Assembly (NCBI GenBank): GCA_002316215.1
Contig: DCDB01000238.1
Span: 1-8,214 of the forward strand
DNA: 8,214 bases
Source of the DNA: Lachnospiraceae bacterium UBA1066
Lineage (GTDB): Bacteria > Bacillota > Clostridia > Lachnospirales > Lachnospiraceae
Reading direction: 5' to 3'
The notes beneath the pieces were generated by a model, which made no database searches, was not told the origin of the DNA, and saw nothing but the letters and a program-made list of their open reading frames with translations. Position 1 is the first letter of the stretch, and each line of letters begins with the position of its first letter. The translations under genes were made by a program, and so were the position numbers. Below are positions 1 to 6,260 of this stretch, one piece after another.

Positions 1-1163
1 CAGTGACCGGGATTTTCACATTTCAGTGCATTTCCCCTGGCGTGAGCCTGTTTGCAGTACTGCACGTCTGTCACACGGCTGCCCATTTTCGATGCAATTT
101 CTTCGAGCCTCTTTTTATCTGCTCCGCAGGCACACACCAAAAGGCCAAGTCTTTCCGGCCCTTTTAAAAAACATTCAGCAGCAATCAGTCCTCCTGTCGT
201 CTTTAAGACCGGCGAATCCAAAGAAACGCTTTTTCCGGTAAAGGGTCCCCCCATGATCACTTCGCCATAAGATTTTCCAATTCCGCCAGCCATTTTAAAT
301 ACTTCACTTACCGCCCTGCCGATCGGTACATCCATAAGTACATGGCTGGATGCATTATCATAAAGTTTACCCGCAACTGTCATGTCCTTATCGATCAGAG
401 GCTTTCTCATGCTTACCGCCTCTTCCATCCGATATGCCGTCTCTGCATTCAGCACGACGGCATCTGCCTCTGCAGGCAAGGCATCCGGAGGCAGCAGTAT
501 TCCCATGACTTCGCGTATGACCGCTCTTTCTTCTCCCATCGGATACATGTCCGGAAGCTCATGGATCTTAATCACCGGAGAATTCACCGCATTCCCGGCC
601 CCTGTATTCCGGGCTTCTGCTTCCTGAAGCATCCGTTTCCGCAGTTCCGTCCATAACATGTGTAATGCTTTTTCATGAACACTCTTTATTGCAATAACTC
701 CCCGTCTGACAGAAAGAATCGTCATAGCAAGCTGCAATGCGTCCAGAAGCCTGCCCGGTTCCTGCTCTATTCTTGCGATATTGTGATTAAGGATCGGTTC
801 ACATTCCGCGGCATTTAGGATCACTGTCCCGTCTGCGCTGAGCTTCGACTGCATCTTTACGTATGTAGGAAAACCTGCCCCGCCAAGCCCTGCCAGGCCG
901 GAACGTTGTATCAGTTCAATCGGTGTCCCCTGTTCCAGGGGAATAAACTTCGAAAAGTCCGTTCCCAAATCTTCGATCACCATAGATTCACCGGACATGG
1001 CCGCTACCTTCCCCGTAACGCTGCTAAAAATATTCGCGCCGATCTTGTCCTGCGGCTTCCTGGCTATCAGCTGTCCGCGCTCAACTAAATCTCCGGTTCC
1101 GATCACCGGCTCTGCCGGTGCCCCTATACTCTGTTTGTAAGGGAATGTATAAAACAAGCCCAT
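1..1163 (-). CDS. prdC: PrdC, RnfC-like electron-transfer protein of proline reductase clusters (3' end outside window)
   Basis: Reading from ATG 1163-1161 the frame stays open to the left edge: 387 full codons plus a partial codon TG-N. The N-terminus (about residues 9-75) is an RnfC-type barrel-sandwich region, with KQSIGAP and then GDLVERGQLIA. Residues 92-100 are GLGGAGFPT, the FMN/NAD(H)-type motif of RnfC and NuoF-like proteins, followed by NAAECEP (117-123) and HELPDMYPMGEERAVIREV (201-219). The stretch GLLVCACGADKKRLEEIASKM (340-360) and CKQA...KCENPGH (370-387) resemble PrdC as I remember it more than RnfC, and no CxxCxxC ferredoxin motif has appeared by residue 387. The start is supported by AGAAGGTGGG about 4-8 nt upstream. 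In known proline-fermenting clostridia PrdC passes electrons towards D-proline reductase and prdC precedes prdA/prdB; the downstream genes would lie left of this window. Residues about 180-195 look like a small family-variable insert. A generic RnfC-like protein of another reductase is the main alternative. Confidence 0.85.
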   Translation of the reverse strand, partial: MGLFYTFPYKQSIGAPAEPVIGTGDLVERGQLIARKPQDKIGANIFSSVTGKVAAMSGESMVIEDLGTDFSKFIPLEQGTPIELIQRSGLAGLGGAGFPTYVKMQSKLSADGTVILNAAECEPILNHNIARIEQEPGRLLDALQLAMTILSVRRGVIAIKSVHEKALHMLWTELRKRMLQEAEARNTGAGNAVNSPVIKIHELPDMYPMGEERAVIREVMGILLPPDALPAEADAVVLNAETAYRMEEAVSMRKPLIDKDMTVAGKLYDNASSHVLMDVPIGRAVSEVFKMAGGIGKSYGEVIMGGPFTGKSVSLDSPVLKTTGGLIAAECFLKGPERLGLLVCACGADKKRLEEIASKMGSRVTDVQYCKQAHARGNALKCENPGH

Positions 1164-1184
1164 ACTGCCCACCTTCTTTCACAT

Positions 1185-1227
1185 AAAAAAACCGGCGGAG
1201 ACATCTTCATGACATCTTCGCCGGTTT
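1185..1227 (-). terminator. Leader terminator / attenuator in front of prdC
   Basis: Bases 1189-1201 pair with 1215-1227 to give a 13-bp stem (one G-T pair, a GC-rich core CCGGCG) around a 13-nt loop. On the minus strand the stem is followed at once by seven T residues (1191-1185). On the plus strand the bases after the stem are not T-rich, so the active direction is minus. It sits only about 20 nt upstream of the prdC start codon, downstream of the candidate prdC promoter and with no minus-strand gene behind it. It is therefore best read as a regulated leader terminator rather than an end-of-gene terminator. The loop and arms also contain ACATCTTC twice (1201-1208 and 1212-1219), 11 bp apart. 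Confidence 0.75.
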
Positions 1228-1277
1228 CATATTTCTTACAGATTTCAACAACCTGTATTTCCTCTGTTTAATTATGT

Positions 1278-1306
1278 TTGCATTATAAGCACGAATGTGT
1301 TATTAG
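1278..1306 (+). promoter_or_regulatory. Candidate promoter of the lysR gene, overlapping the prdC promoter
   Basis: TTGCAT (1278-1283), 17 bp, TATTAG (1301-1306), four of six matches in each hexamer. It occupies almost the same bases as the oppositely directed prdC promoter. An alternative -35, CTGACA (1311-1316, five of six), has only a poor -10 about 17 bp on. The assignment is weak. Confidence 0.3.
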
Positions 1307-1310
1307 TAAA
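1282..1310 (-). promoter_or_regulatory. Candidate sigma-70-type promoter of prdC
   Basis: On the minus strand TTTACT (1310-1305) and a perfect TATAAT (1287-1282) are separated by 17 bp. Transcription would start near 1275 and give a leader of about 110 nt that contains the hairpin at 1189-1227. I see no -24/-12 (GG/GC) sigma-54 element in this gap, although known clostridial prd operons are controlled by the sigma-54 activator PrdR. Confidence 0.55.
1285..1303. promoter_or_regulatory. Dyad ATAA-N11-TTAT, possible LysR-family operator
   Basis: ATAA (1285-1288) and TTAT (1300-1303) form an inverted repeat spaced 11 bp, close to the geometry of LysR-type binding sites. It covers the -10 and spacer of both divergent promoter candidates. 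A second dyad, TACAG-N11-CTGTA, lies at 1237-1257 within the predicted prdC leader. Both arms are short, and an A/T-rich gap can give such pairs by chance. Confidence 0.3.
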
Positions 1311-1362
1311 CTGACAATATTTAATGACTATCATGATTTTTTTTCATGTGAGGGGATAATGA

Positions 1363-2241
1363 ATGGATATACGCAAGCTGGAATTATTATCGGATATAGC
1401 AGAAACAGGAAGCTTAACAAAGAGCGGAAACCGACACGGATACACACAATCAGGTGTCAGCCATACGATCAAAAAGCTCGAAGAAGAATTTGGATTTTCA
1501 TTGCTTCACCGGACGAACAAAGGCGTGGCACTGACTTCTGATGCGCAGCAGCTGCTGCATGATATCCGTTCACTCGTTACGCGATACCATCGTCTGGAGG
1601 AAACAATAAATGCCATCCATGGCCTTCAGACAGGATCTCTCATCATAGGAACCTATTCCAGCATAGCAATCCAATGGCTTCCCCGGATTATTCCGGTATT
1701 TCAGGAAAGGTATCCGGGCATCTCACTGCAGATAAAAGAAGGCGGTACAGAAGATCTCGAAAAATGCGTTGTCGACGGCACCGTTGATTTCGCTTTTCTG
1801 AGCAGCAACCGCTATCAAAAATTCGAATTTATGTGGCTGGCTGAAGATGAGATGTACGCTATCCTTCCCAAAAATTTTCCTTTGAAAAATAAAGAAAGCC
1901 GTACCTTTCCTCTGAAATCCTTTCAGGATCTTCCGTTCATTGCCTCTGAGGCCGGTGTCGATTACGATATCACAGATACGCTGTCAGCCGGCGGCGTCAC
2001 TCCTCCGGTACGCTTTTATTGTAAAGACGATCATTCCATCATCGCAATGACCGCCCATGGACTCGGCGTAACTCTCCTTCCGTCCCTGATCGTATCCGGT
2101 TACGAAAATCAGGTTCTGACCCTGCCGATTGAACCGTACGCCTCAAGACAGCTCGGTATCGGCATGCTTTCAGAAAATGATCTGTCCGCTGCGGCCAAGG
2201 CATTTATAGCATGTACAAAAGAGGTACTTGAGGCAAAATAA
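1363..2241 (+). CDS. LysR-type transcriptional regulator, divergent from prdC
   Basis: This 292-residue protein has the usual length and layout of the family. The N-terminal winged HTH (about 1-60) includes LELLSDIAETGSLTKSG, then TQSGVSHTIKKLEEEFG (28-44) and LLHRTNKGVALTSDA (47-61). A linker helix leads to the effector-binding, periplasmic-binding-protein-like domain (about 91-290), starting GSLIIGTYSSIAIQWLP. It should bind DNA as a tetramer and sense a small ligand in the cytoplasm. The start is supported by GAGGGG about 7 nt upstream of ATG 1363. Divergent LysR regulators commonly control the adjacent gene and themselves, so prdC and whatever follows it are the likely targets. Its ligand cannot be read from the sequence; proline or a related metabolite is a guess from context. 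No hairpin terminator follows the stop; the T-run at 2265-2271 lacks a stem. Confidence 0.93.
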   Translation: MDIRKLELLSDIAETGSLTKSGNRHGYTQSGVSHTIKKLEEEFGFSLLHRTNKGVALTSDAQQLLHDIRSLVTRYHRLEETINAIHGLQTGSLIIGTYSSIAIQWLPRIIPVFQERYPGISLQIKEGGTEDLEKCVVDGTVDFAFLSSNRYQKFEFMWLAEDEMYAILPKNFPLKNKESRTFPLKSFQDLPFIASEAGVDYDITDTLSAGGVTPPVRFYCKDDHSIIAMTAHGLGVTLLPSLIVSGYENQVLTLPIEPYASRQLGIGMLSENDLSAAAKAFIACTKEVLEAK

Positions 2242-2255
2242 ACAATATTGACCAA

Positions 2256-4412
2256 TTAATTCGTTTTTTTGTCCTTGTCGCTGCGAAGGACTTTTTCCAA
2301 AACGTTCATCATTTGCTGAATATCAACGGGCTTGGCAATGTGATCATTCATGCCTGCTTTAAGCGCTCTCTGCCGGTCTTCCTCAAAAGCATTTGCCGTC
2401 ATGGCTACGATCGGAATATCCCCGCGTCCGGGATCCGACAGCGCGCGGACGGTACGGGCCGCCTCATAGCCATCCATAACGGGCATCTGGATATCCATCA
2501 GGACAAGATCATAGTAGTACGGCTCAGCAGCGGAAACCTTAGCAACAGCCTCCCGTCCGTTAACCGCCTCCTCCACCGCAAAGCCGGCATTTTCCAAAAT
2601 ATTATGGGCAATTTCCCTGTTCAGGAGATTGTCCTCTGCAACCAGTACACGCCGGCCCGCAAAATTATAGTGTTCTATCTTTACCTCCGCTGTCTTCTGT
2701 TTCGGTTCGTCGGCGATCTTAGCCCGAAAACTGAACACGAATTCCGTCCCGGATCCGGGTTCACTTGTGCATGTCAGGCTGCCGCCCATTTTTTCCGCCA
2801 GGCGCTTTGCAATCGAAAGGCCGAGTCCGGTACCTTCTACTCCGCTGACTGTAGGGGTCTTTTCACGCTCGAAAGGTTCAAACATGCGTTTCTGGAATTC
2901 CTCGCTCATGCCGATTCCGGTATCGGCGATATGTGCTTCGAAACAGGTGATGCCAATCTCGCCCGTCTCTTTCTCGACGCCTAGAAAGGATACCCTTCCT
3001 CCTGCCGGCGTGAATTTCATGGCGTTGCCCAGAAGATTGGAAATAACCTGTGTGATACGCAGAGAGTCGCCATAAAAAAACTGTGTGTGTGAATTTCCCG
3101 TAACTGTAAAGTTAAGACCCTTTTGTTCCATAGAAAAGCGGAACATATCCTCAATACGCGAAAAAAGCTCCTTAATATCAATGACTTCGTCGTGCAATTC
3201 AATCTTTCCGCTTTCGATGCGCGACATATCCAGAATATCATTGATAATCTGAAGCAGATGCTCACCGGAATATTTCGTCTTCTTCAGGGCATCGAGAGCT
3301 TTTTCCCGATTATCGATATTCTCCGCTGCAATATTGCTGAAGCCTAAAATCGCATTCATCGGCGTCCTGATGTCATGGGACATATTGATCAGGAATGCAG
3401 ATTTCGCATTGCTGGCTTCTTCCGCTTTCCGTTTTTCGTCTTCCAGAACCTTCTGATAAGACAGTGCCATCTCCAGTTTATTCTCCCGAAGGCGAATAAG
3501 GGTTACAGCATAAAACGTACCAAACAGGATCAGGATTGCAGCGCTCAGATATATCACATAAAAGCTCATATTATTACTGAAAACAGTTTCAAATGACTGA
3601 TTATCCACATTCATGGCAATCCATTTATTCTGCAGTTTGTCTATCGTCCCGTCATCCGCCATAGACTTGATGGCCAGATTAATCGGGTCTTCCAGATTCG
3701 GCACACTCTCACATACGCCCATTGCAGGAAAGCTCTCCATCAGTGTCAGTGAAGGGAGAACGTGCAGACCGTTGTGCTCGATTATCTTAGAAGCAACAGA
3801 AGCATGACAGATGCCCACATCCACCTCACCGTCCTCCACAGCCTTAAGGATTTCGGTGTATGTGCTGTAGCCGACGTACTCGCAATTCAGGTCAAAAAGC
3901 TTTGTTATGATTGAACCGTTGGAAATGCCGACCTTTTTCCCATATAGAGAACCCACGTCGAGGATCTTTTCCCTGCTGTAGATTTTTATGGCGTCATGGC
4001 TTACCGGGATTGTTTTCAGAGCGGTAGTTTTACTGGTATCGGCAAAAATCTCCAATCCAAGCAGTACGTCGGCCTCTCCGTCCTTAATCATGGTCTTACA
4101 CTGCTGCCAGTCTCCGAGAACAAACTTCATTTTCATCCCCAGCCGATTCGCAATCTCGGTAGCCAGTTCAATATCCAAACCGCTGGGATTTCCGTTTTTA
4201 TCATAAAAAGAGTATGGCTCAAAGTCGTAATCCGCTGCGAAGGTCAGAGTATCTGCATCTTCGTCCGTCACAGTCGAAACGACACTGACCGTGGGACTTG
4301 GAGTCAGGCGTCCTTCTTTATAGAGCGTAAAAACAACCGGTATGCCAAACAGAACAATTGCAGGCAGCAATATCAGAAGCACCGTTTTCAGCAGCTTTTT
4401 TCTATGTTTCAT
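2256..4412 (-). CDS. Hybrid sensor histidine kinase with extracytoplasmic solute-binding sensor and C-terminal receiver
   Basis: This 718-residue membrane protein starts with a short basic segment and a transmembrane helix (about 8-31). Residues about 53-268 form a family-3 solute-binding domain (FEPYSFYDKNGNPSGLDIE, 64-82) outside the membrane. A second transmembrane helix spans about 283-306, followed by a coiled linker. HisKA carries the phosphorylated His346 in SHDIRTPMNAILGF. The ATPase domain has the N box with Asn463, DTGIGM from Asp497 and GTGLGL from Gly527. The receiver (about 587-710) has Glu593/Asp594, phospho-acceptor Asp640 in LMDIQMPVMDG, Thr672 and Lys694. All catalytic positions look intact. 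The start is backed by AGAGGGG 7 nt before the ATG. No HPt domain or output regulator is present here, so phosphate must pass to partners encoded elsewhere. The TxxR-type arginine that holds the ligand carboxylate in amino-acid-binding relatives is not obvious (ADTSKTT at 124-130), so the ligand is uncertain. It is convergent with lysR, 14 bp apart. Confidence 0.93.
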   Translation of the reverse strand: MKHRKKLLKTVLLILLPAIVLFGIPVVFTLYKEGRLTPSPTVSVVSTVTDEDADTLTFAADYDFEPYSFYDKNGNPSGLDIELATEIANRLGMKMKFVLGDWQQCKTMIKDGEADVLLGLEIFADTSKTTALKTIPVSHDAIKIYSREKILDVGSLYGKKVGISNGSIITKLFDLNCEYVGYSTYTEILKAVEDGEVDVGICHASVASKIIEHNGLHVLPSLTLMESFPAMGVCESVPNLEDPINLAIKSMADDGTIDKLQNKWIAMNVDNQSFETVFSNNMSFYVIYLSAAILILFGTFYAVTLIRLRENKLEMALSYQKVLEDEKRKAEEASNAKSAFLINMSHDIRTPMNAILGFSNIAAENIDNREKALDALKKTKYSGEHLLQIINDILDMSRIESGKIELHDEVIDIKELFSRIEDMFRFSMEQKGLNFTVTGNSHTQFFYGDSLRITQVISNLLGNAMKFTPAGGRVSFLGVEKETGEIGITCFEAHIADTGIGMSEEFQKRMFEPFEREKTPTVSGVEGTGLGLSIAKRLAEKMGGSLTCTSEPGSGTEFVFSFRAKIADEPKQKTAEVKIEHYNFAGRRVLVAEDNLLNREIAHNILENAGFAVEEAVNGREAVAKVSAAEPYYYDLVLMDIQMPVMDGYEAARTVRALSDPGRGDIPIVAMTANAFEEDRQRALKAGMNDHIAKPVDIQQMMNVLEKVLRSDKDKKTN

Positions 4413-4450
4413 AGAAATTCCCCTCTTTTCAACACTTCTATCTTACGCCA

Positions 4451-4479
4451 AATATATCAATTTTCACAGTACCCGCAAA
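4451..4479 (-). promoter_or_regulatory. Candidate promoter of the hybrid kinase gene
   Basis: On the minus strand TTTGCG (4479-4474) is followed after 17 bp by TATATT (4456-4451). The -10 matches five of six, the -35 only three of six. Start near 4443 would give a leader of about 30 nt. A promoter is expected here because a strong terminator lies just upstream, but this placement is tentative. Confidence 0.35.
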
Positions 4480-4499
4480 GAAATTTATAGCAAATGAGC

Positions 4500-4549
4500 A
4501 AAAAAAACCTTAAAATGCGGCAGGCGGATTTATACCCGTCTGCCGCATT
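4500..4549 (-). terminator. Rho-independent terminator of the permease operon
   Basis: Bases 4514-4527 pair with 4536-4549 in a 14-bp GC-rich stem (one G-T pair) with an 8-nt loop. On the minus strand it is followed by TTTTAAGG and then eight T residues (4507-4500). It lies about 100 bp past the permease stop and isolates that operon from the kinase gene downstream. The rest of the 4413-4645 gap shows no gene. Confidence 0.92.
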
Positions 4550-4645
4550 GCCATACCCGCGTTCTGATTCATTATGCATACGGCACGGTGTATATCCTGT
4601 GCAAATCACACTGTCCATTCCGATACGCTGCATGCCAAAAGCCGG

Positions 4646-6076
4646 TTATACGATTTCAAGATCATCACGGTCGCGAAGCATATACTTCTTCAGCGGGGTC
4701 AGGCTGGCTATCCAGTACAAAAATCCTCCGAAAATTGCCGTAAATCCGCTTCCGGTCGTAAACATAAAAATATTGCTTTTAATTGTTGCCGTGACAGGAT
4801 TGTAAACAAAAAGCGCAGTAAAGAAAAAGGATATGACAAGACAGGAAAGACCGACCAGATTAAATCCATTCGTGAACTTATATGCGTCATGTCCTTTCAT
4901 ATAATACACGGATTTCAGGGAAATCTTCCTCTTTTTCACAATCAGGTAATCAACCACGATCATTCCGATGATCGGGCCCTGAATATACGCAGCCATTGAG
5001 ATAAATTTCCCGAAATTCTCCATGACCCAGCCCCAGATTGTAAGAATGCTGACATAAAACATGGCAATGATAACAAGAACCTTATAACGGATTCCCGGAA
5101 GCCCGCTTTTAACAATCATACAATTCACATAAGATCCTGTACCCTGTGTCCCGATGTTTGCAAAAGCAACCATAAGGAGACTTAAAAGGGAAAAACCGGG
5201 TCCGCAGAGAGTAGCAAGCATAGTTGTCGGATCACTCTCATAATAACCGGCACGGACAAACATCGCAAGTGCCATGACCCCGCCTGCAAAAACAAAAAAC
5301 GGAGCTACGACACCATAAGCAAGAGACGTTGCCCAGTAGCCGCTTCTCTCTGTCCTGGCGAGACGCGGCAGCACCAGGGCCTGTGTCGACCAGCTGAAAG
5401 CAAAAGCTACATTGCCTTCCGCCGAAAGCATGAACCTGCCTAAAGCCGTTGCATAAAGGCTTGTATCCGGCTTGACAGCATCGATCTGCGCGAGCGGAAC
5501 GGATGTAAAGCAAAGAACCACAACCACAACTCCCACAAAAAGCAGGGCAGTCACAAGAAAACGGTTGGTCCATTTAATGACATCCGGTCCCCCGAGTGCA
5601 ATCATTGTGCCGAGGATTACGCACAGGACGCCCAGTACCGGTTTCCAAATGACCGGATCCAGTGTAAGTCCCAATCCTCCGAGCAGATTAATCATTGACG
5701 AGGCAAACAGCTGCGAATCCACCGCGTACCATCCGAAATTTGCAAGACTGATAACGGTTGCAAAAATTGCAACACCTTTAATGCCGAGGACAGAACGCAG
5801 CCAGATCCATAAATCAATTCCGTACCGGACCGCAAACAGAACCGGCAGACATTCAATCAGTACCCAGACAATATTGAAACAGAAAATATTGATAATCATC
5901 TGCCTGAAGCTCAGATACTGGGCCACATAAGCTCCCTGTGTATAGCACCAGGTTGCAATAGCGAAGCCGCTGGTTGAAAGGAATAAATCCCAAAATGAGT
6001 ACTGCCGGTCGCGCTTAAGCATCGGGACCGCGCCGGTTACGGTTTCCTGTTTTACATACTCAGACTCTGCTGCCAT
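4646..6076 (-). CDS. NCS1-family permease (cytosine/purine/allantoin/thiamine permease superfamily)
   Basis: This 476-residue protein is strongly hydrophobic throughout, with about 12 membrane segments by eye, the normal size for NCS1 transporters, which fold like LeuT and are driven by cation gradients. Family marks are NFGWYAVDSQLF (113-124, helix 3 substrate region with Trp116 and Gln122), FSWSTQALVLPRLARTER (227-244, helix 6 with Trp229), and GPIIGMIVVDYLIVKKRK (367-384), the typical helix 10 GPxxGxxxxDYxxxxRR pattern. The start codon overlaps the stop of the upstream small gene (TAATG) and has GGGGTGAT before it, so the two are likely translationally coupled. Known NCS1 substrates are nucleobases, hydantoins, allantoin, thiamine precursors and similar. 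Linkage to a LicC-LicA fusion suggests choline or another small amine here, which would be unusual and is an inference. Thiamine-type or nucleobase uptake remains possible. Confidence 0.88.
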   Translation of the reverse strand: MAAESEYVKQETVTGAVPMLKRDRQYSFWDLFLSTSGFAIATWCYTQGAYVAQYLSFRQMIINIFCFNIVWVLIECLPVLFAVRYGIDLWIWLRSVLGIKGVAIFATVISLANFGWYAVDSQLFASSMINLLGGLGLTLDPVIWKPVLGVLCVILGTMIALGGPDVIKWTNRFLVTALLFVGVVVVVLCFTSVPLAQIDAVKPDTSLYATALGRFMLSAEGNVAFAFSWSTQALVLPRLARTERSGYWATSLAYGVVAPFFVFAGGVMALAMFVRAGYYESDPTTMLATLCGPGFSLLSLLMVAFANIGTQGTGSYVNCMIVKSGLPGIRYKVLVIIAMFYVSILTIWGWVMENFGKFISMAAYIQGPIIGMIVVDYLIVKKRKISLKSVYYMKGHDAYKFTNGFNLVGLSCLVISFFFTALFVYNPVTATIKSNIFMFTTGSGFTAIFGGFLYWIASLTPLKKYMLRDRDDLEIV

Positions 6077-6258
6077 TATTCAATCACCCCTGTCATGCAC
6101 AATATTATAAGAATCAGGGAAATTGCAATCATGACGGCAATCCCTGTGACATCCGCAGCACTAATCCGCTTCGGAAAAACATAATACTTGCTTTCCATTT
6201 CATTTAATCTTTTCTCAGTTTCCGTGTAAATCAGCTCTTCAATATCAGAACCGCGCAT
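6076..6258 (-). CDS. Small single-span membrane protein, possible partner of the NCS1 permease
   Basis: I do not recognise a family. The 60-residue product has a charged N-terminal half (IEELIYTETEKRLNEMESK, 6-24), a basic patch KR (30-31) and one hydrophobic helix at about 35-58 reaching almost to the C-terminus. The positive-inside rule puts the N-terminus in the cytoplasm. The gene is credible because it begins 2 nt after the stop of the upstream enzyme gene, is preceded by AAGGAGAGGG, and its stop overlaps the permease start by one base. This packing resembles small accessory subunits encoded next to some SSS and TRAP transporters, so an assembly or regulatory subunit of the permease is a reasonable inference. 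A purely coupling role for the frame cannot be excluded. Confidence 0.8.
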   Translation of the reverse strand: MRGSDIEELIYTETEKRLNEMESKYYVFPKRISAADVTGIAVMIAISLILIILCMTGVIE

Positions 6259-6260
6259 TA

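Noticed and set aside
342..656. Plus-strand open frames of about 80-104 codons
   Set aside because: They are antisense to the prdC reading frame and have no recognisable protein pattern.
1189..1227. The 1189-1227 hairpin as a plus-strand terminator
   Set aside because: The T-run follows the stem only on the minus strand, and no plus-strand gene ends before it.
2242..2271. T-run between lysR and the kinase gene as a terminator
   Set aside because: There is no GC-rich stem beside it, only short A/T palindromes such as CAATATTG.
2313..2984. A 223-codon plus-strand open frame
   Set aside because: It is wholly antisense to the hybrid kinase gene, whose domains are intact, and its translation shows no family features.
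5238..5930. Open frames on both strands (5238-5573 minus, 5472-5930 plus) inside the permease gene
   Set aside because: They are out-of-frame shadows of a well-supported NCS1 permease.
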